Source: Streptomyces tanashiensis (lineage in GTDB: Bacteria; Actinomycetota; Actinomycetes; Streptomycetales; Streptomycetaceae). Taken from it: a DNA stretch of 64,000 nt. The translations under genes were made by a program, and so were the position numbers. This document shows, piece by piece, positions 50,817-58,975 of the stretch. Position 1 is the first letter of the stretch, and each line of letters starts with the position of its first letter. The DNA lies in assembly GCF_014648895.1 (NCBI RefSeq), contig NZ_BMRZ01000002.1:496001-560000 (forward strand), read 5' to 3'. Under the pieces are notes generated by a model. That model worked only from the letters and a program-made list of their open reading frames with translations, did no database searches and was not told the origin of the DNA.

Positions 50817-52202
50817 TCAGAGTGCCGGGCGCAGGGCGCCCGCGGCCGGCCTGGCCCCGGAGCCGCGGGCGTCCGTGGCGAGGGCGTCCGTGGCGAGGGC
50901 GCTGCCCCGCAGCCAGTCGGGCCAGCTGAGGTTCCAGTCGCCGAAGCCGTTGTCGAAGGGCGTCATGGGCTGCCCGAACCCGTTGACGACCCGTACGAGG
51001 TCCCCCTCGCGCACGGTGTGGAAGAGCCAGGCGGCGTCCTCGGGGCTCATCCCCGTACAGCCGTGACTGACGTCCTCGCTGCCCTGGGAGTCGAGCGACC
51101 AGGGCGCGGCGTGCAGGTACTCGCCGCTCCACGTCACCCGGGTGGCCCAGCGGACCTTGAGGTCGTAGAAGTCCTTGCTGCCACGGGCGATGCCGATGGA
51201 GTCGCCGCGCATCCGGACGAGGGGCTCCTTGCCGAGGACGACCTTGATGCCGCTTCGCGTGCGGTAGCCGGCCTTGCCGGTGGTGACCGGGAAGGTGCGC
51301 AGGAGTTCCCCGTCGCGGAACACGGCCATCTCGTGCGCGGAGACGTCGGTGACGGCCTCGATCCGGGCCCCGGTGGTGAAGGTGAGGGGGCGTGAGGGGC
51401 CGCCGCGGAGGCCGGCGGCGATGGGGGCCCCGTCGAGGCCGCTGTGGACGCGGACCGTGCCGTGGGCGGGCCAGTACGTGCGGGGTCGGTAGTGGAGGGT
51501 GGTGGGGCCGACCCAGTACCAGGCGCCCTCGACGTGGGGTTCGGACCGCACGTCGAGCGCCCGCTCCACGGCGCGCCGGGCGTAGGGGTCGTCCTCCGGT
51601 ACAGGGCTGCTGAGCTCGGCGGTGACCGGGCGGCCCACCCCGTACGTGCCGCCGTCCTCCGGTCCGAAGGTGACGGTGAGCAGCTCCCCGGCAGGCAGCG
51701 GGGCCGTACGGAAGTCCAGGCGGGCGCGGTGCGAGCCGTGTGCTCCGGCTCCGTCGACGACGAGCCGGGCGGCGTAGCGGGCTCCGGCCGGCAGGGGAGC
51801 GGCGCTGGTCCACCTGGTGTGGTCCGCGCTCTGCGTACCGGCGATCCTGCGGCCGCGCTGGTCGGTGACGTTCACGTCGGCGAGCACTCCGGGGGTGCGG
51901 AGCGCGAGCTCCACGGGCCCGGTGGCCTTCGGGTCGAGTGCGAACGGCGGGCCCGTGAGGACCCGGTCGCCGCCGAGCACGACCGTATGGTGCGGGGCGG
52001 TGCACAGGCCGCCGGCCGCGGCGCATCCGTCCAGCGTGACGACCGCGTGGGCGTCCTGGGCCGCGGCCCCCTGCTCCCCCGCCGAATCGAGGCCCGGCGC
52101 CTGGGCCGCCGTGCTGACGAGGACGGCCCCGACGGCCAGGGAGAGCGCTCCCCACCCCCGTGTGTATCGGCGTGACGACACGTCGGACACCCTCCCCTTC
52201 AT
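50817..52202 (-). CDS. L,D-transpeptidase (Ig-like + YkuD domains)
   Basis: A 461-residue exported protein. A long signal/anchor (RGWGALSLAVGAVLVSTAAQ) is at about 16-35. One or two Ig-like domains (about 130-275) precede the YkuD catalytic domain (about 285-410), with catalytic Cys in SHGCTGM (near C381) and the upstream His in GEYLHAAPW. It forms 3-3 peptidoglycan cross-links. The C-terminus has a duplicated ALATD unit from a 15-base tandem repeat. Ends 42 bases from the convergent ThrE gene. Confidence 0.93.
   Translation of the reverse strand: MKGRVSDVSSRRYTRGWGALSLAVGAVLVSTAAQAPGLDSAGEQGAAAQDAHAVVTLDGCAAAGGLCTAPHHTVVLGGDRVLTGPPFALDPKATGPVELALRTPGVLADVNVTDQRGRRIAGTQSADHTRWTSAAPLPAGARYAARLVVDGAGAHGSHRARLDFRTAPLPAGELLTVTFGPEDGGTYGVGRPVTAELSSPVPEDDPYARRAVERALDVRSEPHVEGAWYWVGPTTLHYRPRTYWPAHGTVRVHSGLDGAPIAAGLRGGPSRPLTFTTGARIEAVTDVSAHEMAVFRDGELLRTFPVTTGKAGYRTRSGIKVVLGKEPLVRMRGDSIGIARGSKDFYDLKVRWATRVTWSGEYLHAAPWSLDSQGSEDVSHGCTGMSPEDAAWLFHTVREGDLVRVVNGFGQPMTPFDNGFGDWNLSWPDWLRGSALATDALATDARGSGARPAAGALRPAL
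50867..50896 (-). repeat. 15-base tandem duplication in the L,D-transpeptidase tail
   Basis: Two identical copies of GGGCGTCCGTGGCGA (50867-50881 and 50882-50896, plus strand). On the gene strand they encode ALATD twice just before the variable C-terminus. Confidence 0.9.
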
Positions 52203-52315
52203 GCGGTGGCGTCGGCGGACGTGCCGACCGCAGCATCAAAACGGATGAAAGGAGAAACAGATGATCAAGGCGCCGGGCGTGGCGGAGGAGTGGGGGGCGA
52301 GACGACTCGAATGGG

Positions 52316-52801
52316 TCAGCGGGGCGGTTCCGGAAGCTCCTCGCCCGTCTCCAGAAGGGACTTGAGGCTGGAGATCAAGGCGGGCCAGCCCTCGCCGATC
52401 AGGCCCTTGATGATGCCGTCGGGCTCCAGATGTCCATGGGTGACCGTGAGCTTGACCGTGTCGCCGGACGGCTCGATCACGAAGGTGACCCGGGACCGGC
52501 GCTCGCGGGCGAGGCGTTCGTACACCTCCTGTTCGAGGCGGACGGCCGCCGCCCAGGCCGGGGTGAAGGTGTGCCAGGTGTACGAGAGGCGGCGGCCGGG
52601 CACGGCTTCGAGGACGACCTGGTCGGCGTCGACGGTCCTGCGGCCGCCCTCGTCCCAGACCATGGACGCGCCGGGCGTCCACGTCGTCTCGAAGGCCACG
52701 CCCCAGTAGCGGCGGGTCAGCTCCGGATCGGTGAGCGCCTGCCAGAGCTCCTCGGGGGTGGTCCGGATGTAGGTGGTGTAGACGAACGTGTCGCTGTCCA
52801 T
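52316..52801 (-). CDS. SRPBCC (AHSA1-like) protein
   Basis: A 161-residue START/AHSA1-like protein (YIRTTPEELWQALTDPELTRRYWG, YTWHTFTP, VTFVIEPSGDTVKLTVTHGHLEP, GWPALISSLKSLLETGE). These bind hydrophobic ligands or assist a partner; often an ArsR-type regulator is adjacent, but none is here. ATG 52801 has a GGGGCAGC leader with only a weak RBS. Confidence 0.88.
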   Translation of the reverse strand: MDSDTFVYTTYIRTTPEELWQALTDPELTRRYWGVAFETTWTPGASMVWDEGGRRTVDADQVVLEAVPGRRLSYTWHTFTPAWAAAVRLEQEVYERLARERRSRVTFVIEPSGDTVKLTVTHGHLEPDGIIKGLIGEGWPALISSLKSLLETGEELPEPPR

Positions 52802-52941
52802 CGTGCTGCCCCTCGGATCTGCTCCCCCGCGGCCTGCCCCTCTCCAGCCTAGGCAGGCGCCGGACGGACGTGCCAGCGAAGGACCTCCGTCCGGCGGGCG
52901 GGACCGGGGGCGCCCCGCCGGGCGACGGGGATGCCCCGTCG

Positions 52942-52971
52942 GTTGATTAGGTGCGGAGGAAACTATTCAAC
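52942..52971. promoter_or_regulatory. Inverted repeat before PadR gene
   Basis: GTTGATTAG (52942-52950) and CTATTCAAC (52963-52971), 8 of 9 bases symmetric with a 12-base spacer. The second arm ends 20 bases before the PadR start, in the position of an autoregulatory site. It is markedly AT-rich for the locus. Confidence 0.6.
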
Positions 52972-52990
52972 GTGCTGCTAGCGTGTCCGG

Positions 52991-53581
52991 ATGTCCCTCA
53001 AGCACGCCGTCCTCGCAGCTCTCCTGGAGGGCGAGGCCTCCGGATACGACCTGGCCAAGATCTTCGACGTGTCCGTCGCCAACTTCTGGGCCGCCACCCC
53101 GCAGCAGCTCTACCGCGAGCTGGAGCGGCTCGCCGACGCCGGTCTGATCACGGCTCGCGTGGTGGAGCAGGAACGGCGCCCCAACAAGCGGATGTTCAGC
53201 CTCACGGAGCCGGGCCGCCAGGATCTGGTCGCCTACACGACGGCACCCCCGCGCCCGAGCGCCGTGCGCGACGAGCTGATGGTGCAGGTGCAGGCCTGCG
53301 ACGAGGGCGACACCGCGGCCGTCCGCTCGTTCGTGGCCCAGCGCATGGAGACGGCCCGGGCGAAGCTGGCCCGCTACGACCGGCTGCGGGAGTGGATGCT
53401 CGACGGCCGGGACGAGGAGACGTACCTGGACGAGGCGGAGCGCATCGGCCCGTACCTCACGCTGATGCGCGGCCGGTTCTTCGAGGAGGAGAACCTGCGC
53501 TGGGGCGAGCGGGCCCTCGCCGTGCTCGACCGGCGCGCCGCCGTGCGGGGTGCCGCTCCGGAGGCGGCACACCAGGGGTGA
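52991..53581 (+). CDS. PadR-family regulator
   Basis: A 196-residue regulator of PadR subfamily 1. MSLKHAVLAALLEGEASGYDLAKIFDVSVANFWAATPQQLYRELERLADAGLI is the winged-helix domain; the C-terminal helices (about 95-185) form the dimer. The ATG follows a TAGCGT -10-like box closely, so the message is probably leaderless. No obvious target transporter is adjacent; the downstream gene is a peroxiredoxin 85 bases away. Confidence 0.93.
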   Translation: MSLKHAVLAALLEGEASGYDLAKIFDVSVANFWAATPQQLYRELERLADAGLITARVVEQERRPNKRMFSLTEPGRQDLVAYTTAPPRPSAVRDELMVQVQACDEGDTAAVRSFVAQRMETARAKLARYDRLREWMLDGRDEETYLDEAERIGPYLTLMRGRFFEEENLRWGERALAVLDRRAAVRGAAPEAAHQG

Positions 53582-53666
53582 CGCCGGCCCTACCGTGCGG
53601 TAACGTCACCGGCCGACCGCCGGAGGCACCGGTGGCACCAGTGGGACGGATCGGGGCGGGCCTGAA

Positions 53667-54116
53667 ATGAACGTCGGTGACCTCGTCGAGGACTTCAGCC
53701 TTCCGGACGAGACGGGCGCCCCGCGCTCGCTGACCGGCCTGCTCGCCGAAGGCCCGGTCGTCCTCTTCTTCTACCCGGCGGCGCTCACCCCGGGCTGCAC
53801 CGCCGAGGCCTGTCACTTCCGCGACCTGGCCGCGGAGTTCCGGGCCGTCGGCGCCCTGCCCGTCGGTATCAGCTCCGACGGCGTGGAGCGGCAGCAGGAG
53901 TTCGCCGAGCGGCACTCGCTCGGCTACCCCCTGCTGTCCGACCCGGACGGCGCCATACGGGAACGGTTCGGCGTGAAGCGCGGGTTCTCGCTGGCGCCGA
54001 CGAAGCGGGTCACCTTCGTGATCGGCCAGGACCGGCGGATCCGGGAGGTCGTCCGCAGCGAACTGCGGATGAGCGCCCACGCGGACCGCGCGCTGGCCGC
54101 CCTGCGCGGCGCCTGA
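53667..54116 (+). CDS. Peroxiredoxin (Bcp/AhpC-TSA family)
   Basis: A 149-residue thiol peroxidase. TPGCTAEACHFRD has the peroxidatic Cys (C44) and resolving Cys (C49) five residues away, as in atypical 2-Cys BCP enzymes. P42, T41 and the downstream R (VKRGFSLAPTKRVTFVIG) are in place. It reduces H2O2 and alkyl peroxides using thioredoxin. ATG 53667 has no strong RBS. Confidence 0.93.
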   Translation: MNVGDLVEDFSLPDETGAPRSLTGLLAEGPVVLFFYPAALTPGCTAEACHFRDLAAEFRAVGALPVGISSDGVERQQEFAERHSLGYPLLSDPDGAIRERFGVKRGFSLAPTKRVTFVIGQDRRIREVVRSELRMSAHADRALAALRGA

Positions 54117-54152
54117 CCCGGGCAGGCCGTTCGCCCGTCCCCGGGCGCTCCG

Positions 54153-54392
54153 TCAGACGCCGAGCAGCTTGGCCTTGGCCTTGGCCGCGGCGAACTCCTC
54201 CGGCGTAGGCAGACCCTGCTGGCCGAGCTCCCCCAGCCGCGCCGGCTGGTCGGTGATCGACGGTGCCCCCGCGGCGGGCGTCACGGCAGGGGGCGGGGGC
54301 GCGCTCGGATCTCGGCGCGCCACGGCCGTCACCGCCGCCACTTTCGGCCGCTCTCCCGGGAAGGCGAGTACGACACGTTCCACCGGGTCCAT
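54153..54392 (-). CDS. Small SHOCT-domain protein
   Basis: A 79-residue protein from ATG 54392 (GGAG 5 bases upstream). The C-terminal 30 residues (LGELGQQGLPTPEEFAAAKAKAKLLGV) form a SHOCT domain, a short helical module that mediates oligomerisation. The preceding segment is Pro/Ala-rich with no membrane helix. The longer frame to 54515 lacks an RBS. A second SHOCT protein lies nearby on the opposite strand. Confidence 0.7.
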   Translation of the reverse strand: MDPVERVVLAFPGERPKVAAVTAVARRDPSAPPPPAVTPAAGAPSITDQPARLGELGQQGLPTPEEFAAAKAKAKLLGV

Positions 54393-54598
54393 GCTGCTCC
54401 GTTCCGTTCCGCGTACGGTGCGCGGCCCGCGCGGGCGTGGGGCGCGCCGCTCCGGCGACGGTCCGCGGCCTTCACCCGAACACGGCGCCATGGGGTTCGC
54501 ACGCGCAGCCGCCACGAAGTGCGGGCGTGCGGGGGCTGGGTGAGACTCACTCCAACGCCGGGCCCTCCTCGGCCCGCGCGGGAACGGAGTGTGCAGGA

Positions 54599-54994
54599 AT
54601 GGACGACTATCCCCTCCTCAACGTGTTCTGGACCATGATGTGGTTCTTCCTCTGGATCATGTGGCTCTTCCTGCTGTTCAAGGTGATCACCGACATCTTC
54701 CGGGACCACGAGCTCAACGGCTGGGCCAAAGCGGGCTGGCTGATCTTCTGCATCCTGCTCCCCTTCCTCGGCGTCTTCGTCTACGTGATCGCCCGCGGCA
54801 AGGGCATGAGCCGGCGGGACGTCAAGCAGGCCAAGGAGAGTGAGGCCGCGTTCCAGGACTACATCCGCAAGACCGCGGGAACGCAGGGCGGTGGCGGCGC
54901 CACCGACGAACTGGCTCGGCTCGCCGATCTCAAGGAGAAGGGCGCCATCACGGCCGAGGAGTTCGAGAAGGCCAAGGCCAAGGTCCTGTCCTGA
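54599..54994 (+). CDS. PLDc_N / SHOCT membrane protein
   Basis: A 131-residue protein. Two membrane helices (about 9-29 and 44-67, FWTMMWFFLWIMWLFLLF and WLIFCILLPFLGVFVYV) give the PLDc_N-like anchor, followed by a basic cytosolic linker and a SHOCT domain (ELARLADLKEKGAITAEEFEKAKAK). Streptomyces often encodes such proteins beside stress genes. GGAG lies 12 bases before ATG 54599. No function is established. Confidence 0.85.
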   Translation: MDDYPLLNVFWTMMWFFLWIMWLFLLFKVITDIFRDHELNGWAKAGWLIFCILLPFLGVFVYVIARGKGMSRRDVKQAKESEAAFQDYIRKTAGTQGGGGATDELARLADLKEKGAITAEEFEKAKAKVLS

Positions 54995-55071
54995 GACTCC
55001 GGAGGCGGCGGGCCGCGGGTCCGGAGAAGGGCGGGCGCGATGCCGGGCTCACGGGTTCCCTGCTGCGGGAA

Positions 55072-55956
55072 GTGGCGGCGGAACCCACGAGGCTCCCGGA
55101 GGCGCTCGCCTCCTTCGCGTTGCGCCACCTCGGGCCAGGCGCCGGGCCCGCGGTCGAACGCCTCCGCTCCGCCCATCCCGAAGCCGACGCGGCGACTCTG
55201 CGCTCCCTCGTCATCAGCCGCGGACGGCGCCGGGTCGTCGCGGAGGGCGCCTTCGTCGGCGGCCCGTTCCTCGTCTTCATCCCCGTCGCCTTCTGCGGAG
55301 CCCTCCTCTCCCAGGTGCGCACGGTGCTCGAGATCGCCGCCACCGAGGGACGGGATCCCGCGGATCCGGAGCGGGCGGCCGAACTGCTCGTCCTGCAAGG
55401 GGTGTACGAGGACACCGCGAGGGCCCGGGCCGCCCTGGACGCCCACTCCGCCGCACCCCCTCCCCGGCCCGGACCGGGACGGACCAGCAGGCTGTGGGAC
55501 CTGGTGATGCGGATGGCGCGGCTCCTCGGACTGCTCACGCCCTCCGGCGGCGAGCAGACGAGCCGGCTCTCGCGCATCGGACAGTGGGCGCTCGTGGCCT
55601 GCGTCTTCCTGGTGGGCCTGGTGGCGCCGCTCGTCTGGCTGCCCTACATGGCCGTCTCGTACAACCGCGCCACGACGCGCATGATGGACCGGGCCGTCGT
55701 CTTCTACGCCGGCTCGCGCTACCTGCGCTCTCCCCGCCGTGTCCGCGTCGACCCGTCCATGGTCGCGGCGGGACTGCGCGCGCTGGCATCGCTGCTGCTC
55801 CCGCTGGGCGGCCTGCTCGTGGTCGCCGCCACGGACACCCGGATCGCGGGCGGTCAGTGGCCGGTGGCCGGGATCGTCCTCACGGCCAGCTGCCTGCTCA
55901 CCGGCGGCTGGTGGCTGTGGCGTCGCCATCGGCGGCGGCGCGAACCACCCCCTTAA
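55072..55956 (+). CDS. Hypothetical membrane protein; start disturbed by a possible 1-base deletion
   Basis: 294 residues if GTG 55072 is used. Coding-like sequence continues upstream in the same frame (LTGSLLREV) with no ATG, GTG or TTG. A good RBS (GGAGAAGGG) and ATG at 55040 lie in the adjacent frame; adding one G to the GGG run at 55045-55047 would join ATG-CCG-GGG to CTC-ACG and restore a start M-P-G-L-T-G-S-L-L-R. Helices near residues 62-82, 170-196 and 250-290 alternate with cytosolic stretches (ISRGRRRVVAEGAF and NRATTRMMDRAVV). I do not recognise its function. Confidence 0.7.
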   Translation: MAAEPTRLPEALASFALRHLGPGAGPAVERLRSAHPEADAATLRSLVISRGRRRVVAEGAFVGGPFLVFIPVAFCGALLSQVRTVLEIAATEGRDPADPERAAELLVLQGVYEDTARARAALDAHSAAPPPRPGPGRTSRLWDLVMRMARLLGLLTPSGGEQTSRLSRIGQWALVACVFLVGLVAPLVWLPYMAVSYNRATTRMMDRAVVFYAGSRYLRSPRRVRVDPSMVAAGLRALASLLLPLGGLLVVAATDTRIAGGQWPVAGIVLTASCLLTGGWWLWRRHRRRREPPP

Positions 55957-55960
55957 TACG

Positions 55961-55983
55961 TACACGAGATACCTCTTTGATAC
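55961..55983. promoter_or_regulatory. Candidate NsrR site upstream of nsrR
   Basis: TACACGAGATACCTCTTTGA (55961-55980, continuing TAC) resembles the partly symmetric 23-base NsrR sites of S. coelicolor, and lies just before the GTG start, overlapping the likely -10 (TACGGT, 55981-55986). It suggests autoregulation. Confidence 0.5.
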
Positions 55984-55992
55984 GGTCGGATC

Positions 55993-56442
55993 GTGAGGCT
56001 GACAAAGTTCACCGACCTGGCTCTCCGTGCCGTGATGCGCCTGGCGGTCACCGCACCGGAGGAATCCGTCACCACCCGCGAGGTGGCGGAGTCGATGGAC
56101 GTGCCCTACGCCCACATGGCGAAGGTCGTGACCCGGCTCCAGCACCTCGGCGTGGTCGAGGCGCGGCGCGGCCGCGGCGGCGGACTGGCCCTCACGGAGC
56201 TGGGGCGGCGCTCTTCGGTGGGCTGGCTGACCAGGACCCTGGAGGGCGAGGAGGAGGTCGTCGCCTGCGAGGGCGATCCGCCCTGCCCTCTGCGCACCGC
56301 CTGCCGGCTCCGGGGAGCGCTGCGCGAGGCCCAGGAGGCCTTCTACCGCGCGCTCGACCCGCTGACCGTGGCGGACCTCGTGTCCTCACCGACCGGTCCG
56401 CTGCTCCTGACCCTCGGCCCACGCCCCTCACACTCCCCCTGA
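55993..56442 (+). CDS. nsrR: Nitric-oxide-sensing repressor NsrR (Rrf2 family)
   Basis: A 149-residue regulator, the length of S. coelicolor NsrR. The winged helix (about 1-70, MRLTKFTDLALRAVMRLAV and MAKVVTRLQHLGVVEARRGRGGG) is followed by the Cys triad C93, C99, C105 (ACEGDPPCPLRTAC) that holds a [4Fe-4S] cluster. NO damages the cluster and releases DNA, relieving repression of hmp. The GTG start is probably leaderless. It is 73 bases upstream of hmp, its classical target. Confidence 0.95.
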   Translation: MRLTKFTDLALRAVMRLAVTAPEESVTTREVAESMDVPYAHMAKVVTRLQHLGVVEARRGRGGGLALTELGRRSSVGWLTRTLEGEEEVVACEGDPPCPLRTACRLRGALREAQEAFYRALDPLTVADLVSSPTGPLLLTLGPRPSHSP

Positions 56443-56481
56443 CCGCGCCCGCTCCCTCCGGGGGGTGTCCGCGCACCCTTA

Positions 56482-56505
56482 AATACGAAGATCATCTACC
56501 AGATT
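56482..56505. promoter_or_regulatory. Candidate NsrR site before hmp
   Basis: Dyad centred at 56493: AGAT-C-ATCT (56489-56497), with outer AAT and ATT arms from 56482 to 56505. It resembles the known hmpA1 operator and overlaps the presumed promoter. Confidence 0.7.
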
Positions 56506-56515
56506 GCGAGTTCTC

Positions 56516-57703
56516 ATGCTGTCCGAGCAGGCCGTTCCGGTCGTCCGCGCCACCCTGCCCGCCGTCGGCGGCGCCCTCGACGAGATCACCGAGCGCTTCT
56601 ACGGGCGCCTCTTCGCGGCCCACCCCGAGCTTCTGCGCGACCTGTTCAACCGGGGCAACCAGGCCAACGGCGAGCAGCGGAAGGCACTCGCCGGATCGAT
56701 AGCCGCCTTCGCCGTCGCCCTGCTCGAGAACCCGGACAGCCGTCCCGACGCGATGCTGTCCCGGATCGCGCACAAGCACGCCTCGCTCGGCGTCACCTCC
56801 GAGCAGTACAAGACCGTCCACGAGCACCTCTTCGCCGCCATCGTGGAGGTCCTCGGCGACGCCGTGACCCCCGAGGTCGCCCAGGCCTGGGACGAGGTCT
56901 ACTGGCTGATGGCGAACGCGCTCATCGCCGTCGAGGCCCGCCTCTACCAGGAGACGGGGGTCCCCGAGGGCCAGGTCTGGCGGTCCATGGAGATCGCCGA
57001 ACGGCGGGAGGAGACGGCCGACACGGCGTCCTTCGCCCTGCGCCCCACCGACGGGAGCCCCACGGGCCCGTTCCGGCCGGGCCAGTACGTGAGCGTCCGG
57101 GTCGCCCTGCCCGACGGCGCCCGGCAGATCCGCCAGTACAGCCTGTCCGCCGCTCCCGGGCACCCCCAGTGGCGGATCACGGTGAAGCGGGTCGACGGCG
57201 ACCCGGCGGGCGAGGTCTCCTCCTGGCTGCACGCCCACGCCCGCGCGGGCGACACCGTGGAGGTCTCGGCCCCGTTCGGCGACCTGGTCCTGCCCGAGGG
57301 CGACGGCCCGCTGCTGCTCGCCTCCGCGGGAATCGGCAGCACCCCGATGCTGGCGATGCTCGACCACCTGGTCGCCACGGCGTCGGCCCGCCCGGTCGTC
57401 GTGGTCCACGCCGACCGCAGCCCCGCCTCCCACGCGCACGCCGAGGAGCTGCGGCGCCTCGTGGCCGCCCTGCCGCAGGCGGCGCTGCACCTCTGGTACG
57501 AGGAGCCGGGCGACTCCGGCGCCCGGCCGGGACGTGCGGACGTCACTCTCATCGACCTGCCGGCAGGCACCACCGCCTACCTCTGCGGTCCGCTCCCCTT
57601 CCTGCGCGCGGTGCGCGGCGACCTGCTCGGCCGCGGCACGGCCGCGGCCGACATCCACTACGAGGTGTTCGGCCCCGACCTGTGGCTCGGCACCGAGGGC
57701 TGA
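56516..57703 (+). CDS. hmp: Flavohaemoglobin Hmp
   Basis: A 395-residue nitric oxide dioxygenase. Globin domain (about 1-138) has Y29 and a distal-pocket Q near 49, and proximal H88 in IAHKHASLGV. The FAD/NAD(P)H reductase (150-395) has RQYSLS for flavin, GIGSTPMLAML for NADPH and CGPLPFL near the end. It converts NO + O2 to nitrate. ATG 56516 is used; an upstream TTG would add four residues. NsrR lies directly upstream, so induction by NO is expected. Confidence 0.96.
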   Translation: MLSEQAVPVVRATLPAVGGALDEITERFYGRLFAAHPELLRDLFNRGNQANGEQRKALAGSIAAFAVALLENPDSRPDAMLSRIAHKHASLGVTSEQYKTVHEHLFAAIVEVLGDAVTPEVAQAWDEVYWLMANALIAVEARLYQETGVPEGQVWRSMEIAERREETADTASFALRPTDGSPTGPFRPGQYVSVRVALPDGARQIRQYSLSAAPGHPQWRITVKRVDGDPAGEVSSWLHAHARAGDTVEVSAPFGDLVLPEGDGPLLLASAGIGSTPMLAMLDHLVATASARPVVVVHADRSPASHAHAEELRRLVAALPQAALHLWYEEPGDSGARPGRADVTLIDLPAGTTAYLCGPLPFLRAVRGDLLGRGTAAADIHYEVFGPDLWLGTEG

Positions 57704-57827
57704 CCCACCCTCACGGACCGGCCTCCTTCGATCCCCAAGCACCATGGCGCCACAGCCACGGATATTGCATAGTGAGGTGCCGTATCAACCTCGCAATCAG
57801 CGGGTTCGCAGGAAATGGACGGAAGCG

Positions 57828-58595
57828 ATGGGATCGTTCGGAGCAGCAGGAGACAGCCGGGGCACGGGGCGGCCGGTGCGCGGCATCGCCCTCGACATCG
57901 GCAGCTCCCGGACCCGCGCCTGGGCGCCGGGGGCGGGCGTCTTCGCGGACGTGCCGAGCGGGCCGGTGCGGCGTGGCCGGGTGACCGATGCCGATTCCCA
58001 GCTCCGCCTGCTGCGGCGCCTGACCGCCTCGGCCCCGGGTGGCGGCGGGCACGACACCGTCGTCATGCTGACCCACCCGGTCCTGGCGGGCCCGGAGGAG
58101 CGGGCGGCGGCGAAGCGGATCGTGGACGGTCTCGGCCCGGTGCGGGTCATCGCCGTGGACAGCGCCCGCGCGGCCGCCGCCTACGCCGCGCCGTCCGGCG
58201 GGGGCCCGTTGCTCGTCGTGGACCTCGGCGCCCAGCTCACGGAGGTCACGCTCGTCGTGGACGGCCTCGTCGAGGACGCCCGGCTCGCCGAGGTCGGCCT
58301 CGACGACCTGCCGGACACGGGGAGCGCGCCGGACACGATCGCCGCGACGACCGCCGACATGGTGAGCGACATGTGGCGGCACGACCGGACCGGCGCGGTC
58401 CGCGGGGCGCTGCGCCGGGGCGTCCTCGTGACGGGCGGCGGCGCCTTGCGGCTCGATGTGACGGGGCGGCTGGCCACCCTCCTGCGTGCCCGGCTCCGCC
58501 TGGCGAGCGACCCGTCCACCAGTGTGGTCCGCGGCGCCGGTCTGATGCTGGCCTCAGCCCTCCGCCATCCGACCGGCGCCCTCCCGCGCGGCTGA
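57828..58595 (+). CDS. Short MreB/Mbl-like actin-family protein
   Basis: A 255-residue protein with the ASKHA actin fold. ALDIGSSRTRAW (phosphate 1, residues about 23-34), VVDLGAQLTEVTLVV (phosphate 2) and GVLVTGGGALRLDVTGRLATLL (adenosine region) are clear. It is about 85 residues shorter than MreB, lacking part of the subdomain IB/IIB insertions. S. coelicolor has such a truncated paralogue (SCO6166) besides MreB and Mbl. Its role is uncertain; polymerisation may be altered. The ATG has GGAAGC just upstream. Confidence 0.88.
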   Translation: MGSFGAAGDSRGTGRPVRGIALDIGSSRTRAWAPGAGVFADVPSGPVRRGRVTDADSQLRLLRRLTASAPGGGGHDTVVMLTHPVLAGPEERAAAKRIVDGLGPVRVIAVDSARAAAAYAAPSGGGPLLVVDLGAQLTEVTLVVDGLVEDARLAEVGLDDLPDTGSAPDTIAATTADMVSDMWRHDRTGAVRGALRRGVLVTGGGALRLDVTGRLATLLRARLRLASDPSTSVVRGAGLMLASALRHPTGALPRG

Positions 58596-58603
58596 CGCAG
58601 GGA

Positions 58604-58975
58604 TCAGCAGCCGGTCGACCAGATGTGGGAGTCACCCCGGTCGTTGGCAGCACCGTTGTACCCGACCTCCTGGCCCGGGGCGAGACAGATGGTCATGCTG
58701 CCGCCCTGCCAGGCGTTCTCGTAGACCTGGACGTGGTCCTTGATCCCCGGCCCCGAGATGCCGTGGTTCGCCCATGAGGAGTCGGTGTCGGAGATCCAGC
58801 TCTCCCACCAGCCGTCGTCTCCGCTCCAGTTGGCGCGCTGGCCGCCGAAGTTCGCGTCCTGCCAGACGCAGAACTCGCCGGAGGGGCATTCGGCGGCTCC
58901 GGCGGCCGTGGCGAGGGCGAGGCCGGCTGTGACGGCGAGGAGTGCGGCGGCCGAGGTGGCGATGAGTCGCTTCAC
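58604..58975 (-). CDS. Secreted peptidase-inhibitor I36-like protein
   Basis: A 123-residue exported protein. Signal peptide 1-28 (cut near TAAGAA), mature protein ECPSGEFCVWQDANFGGQRANW to a C-terminal IWSTGC, the beta/gamma-crystallin-like I36 inhibitor pattern found in Streptomyces metalloproteinase inhibitors such as SMPI. Four Cys (30, 36, 97, 123) would form two disulfides. The GTG start overlaps the stop of the upstream lipoprotein gene (GTGA at 58972-58975), so it is cotranslated with it. Confidence 0.88.
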   Translation of the reverse strand: MKRLIATSAAALLAVTAGLALATAAGAAECPSGEFCVWQDANFGGQRANWSGDDGWWESWISDTDSSWANHGISGPGIKDHVQVYENAWQGGSMTICLAPGQEVGYNGAANDRGDSHIWSTGC

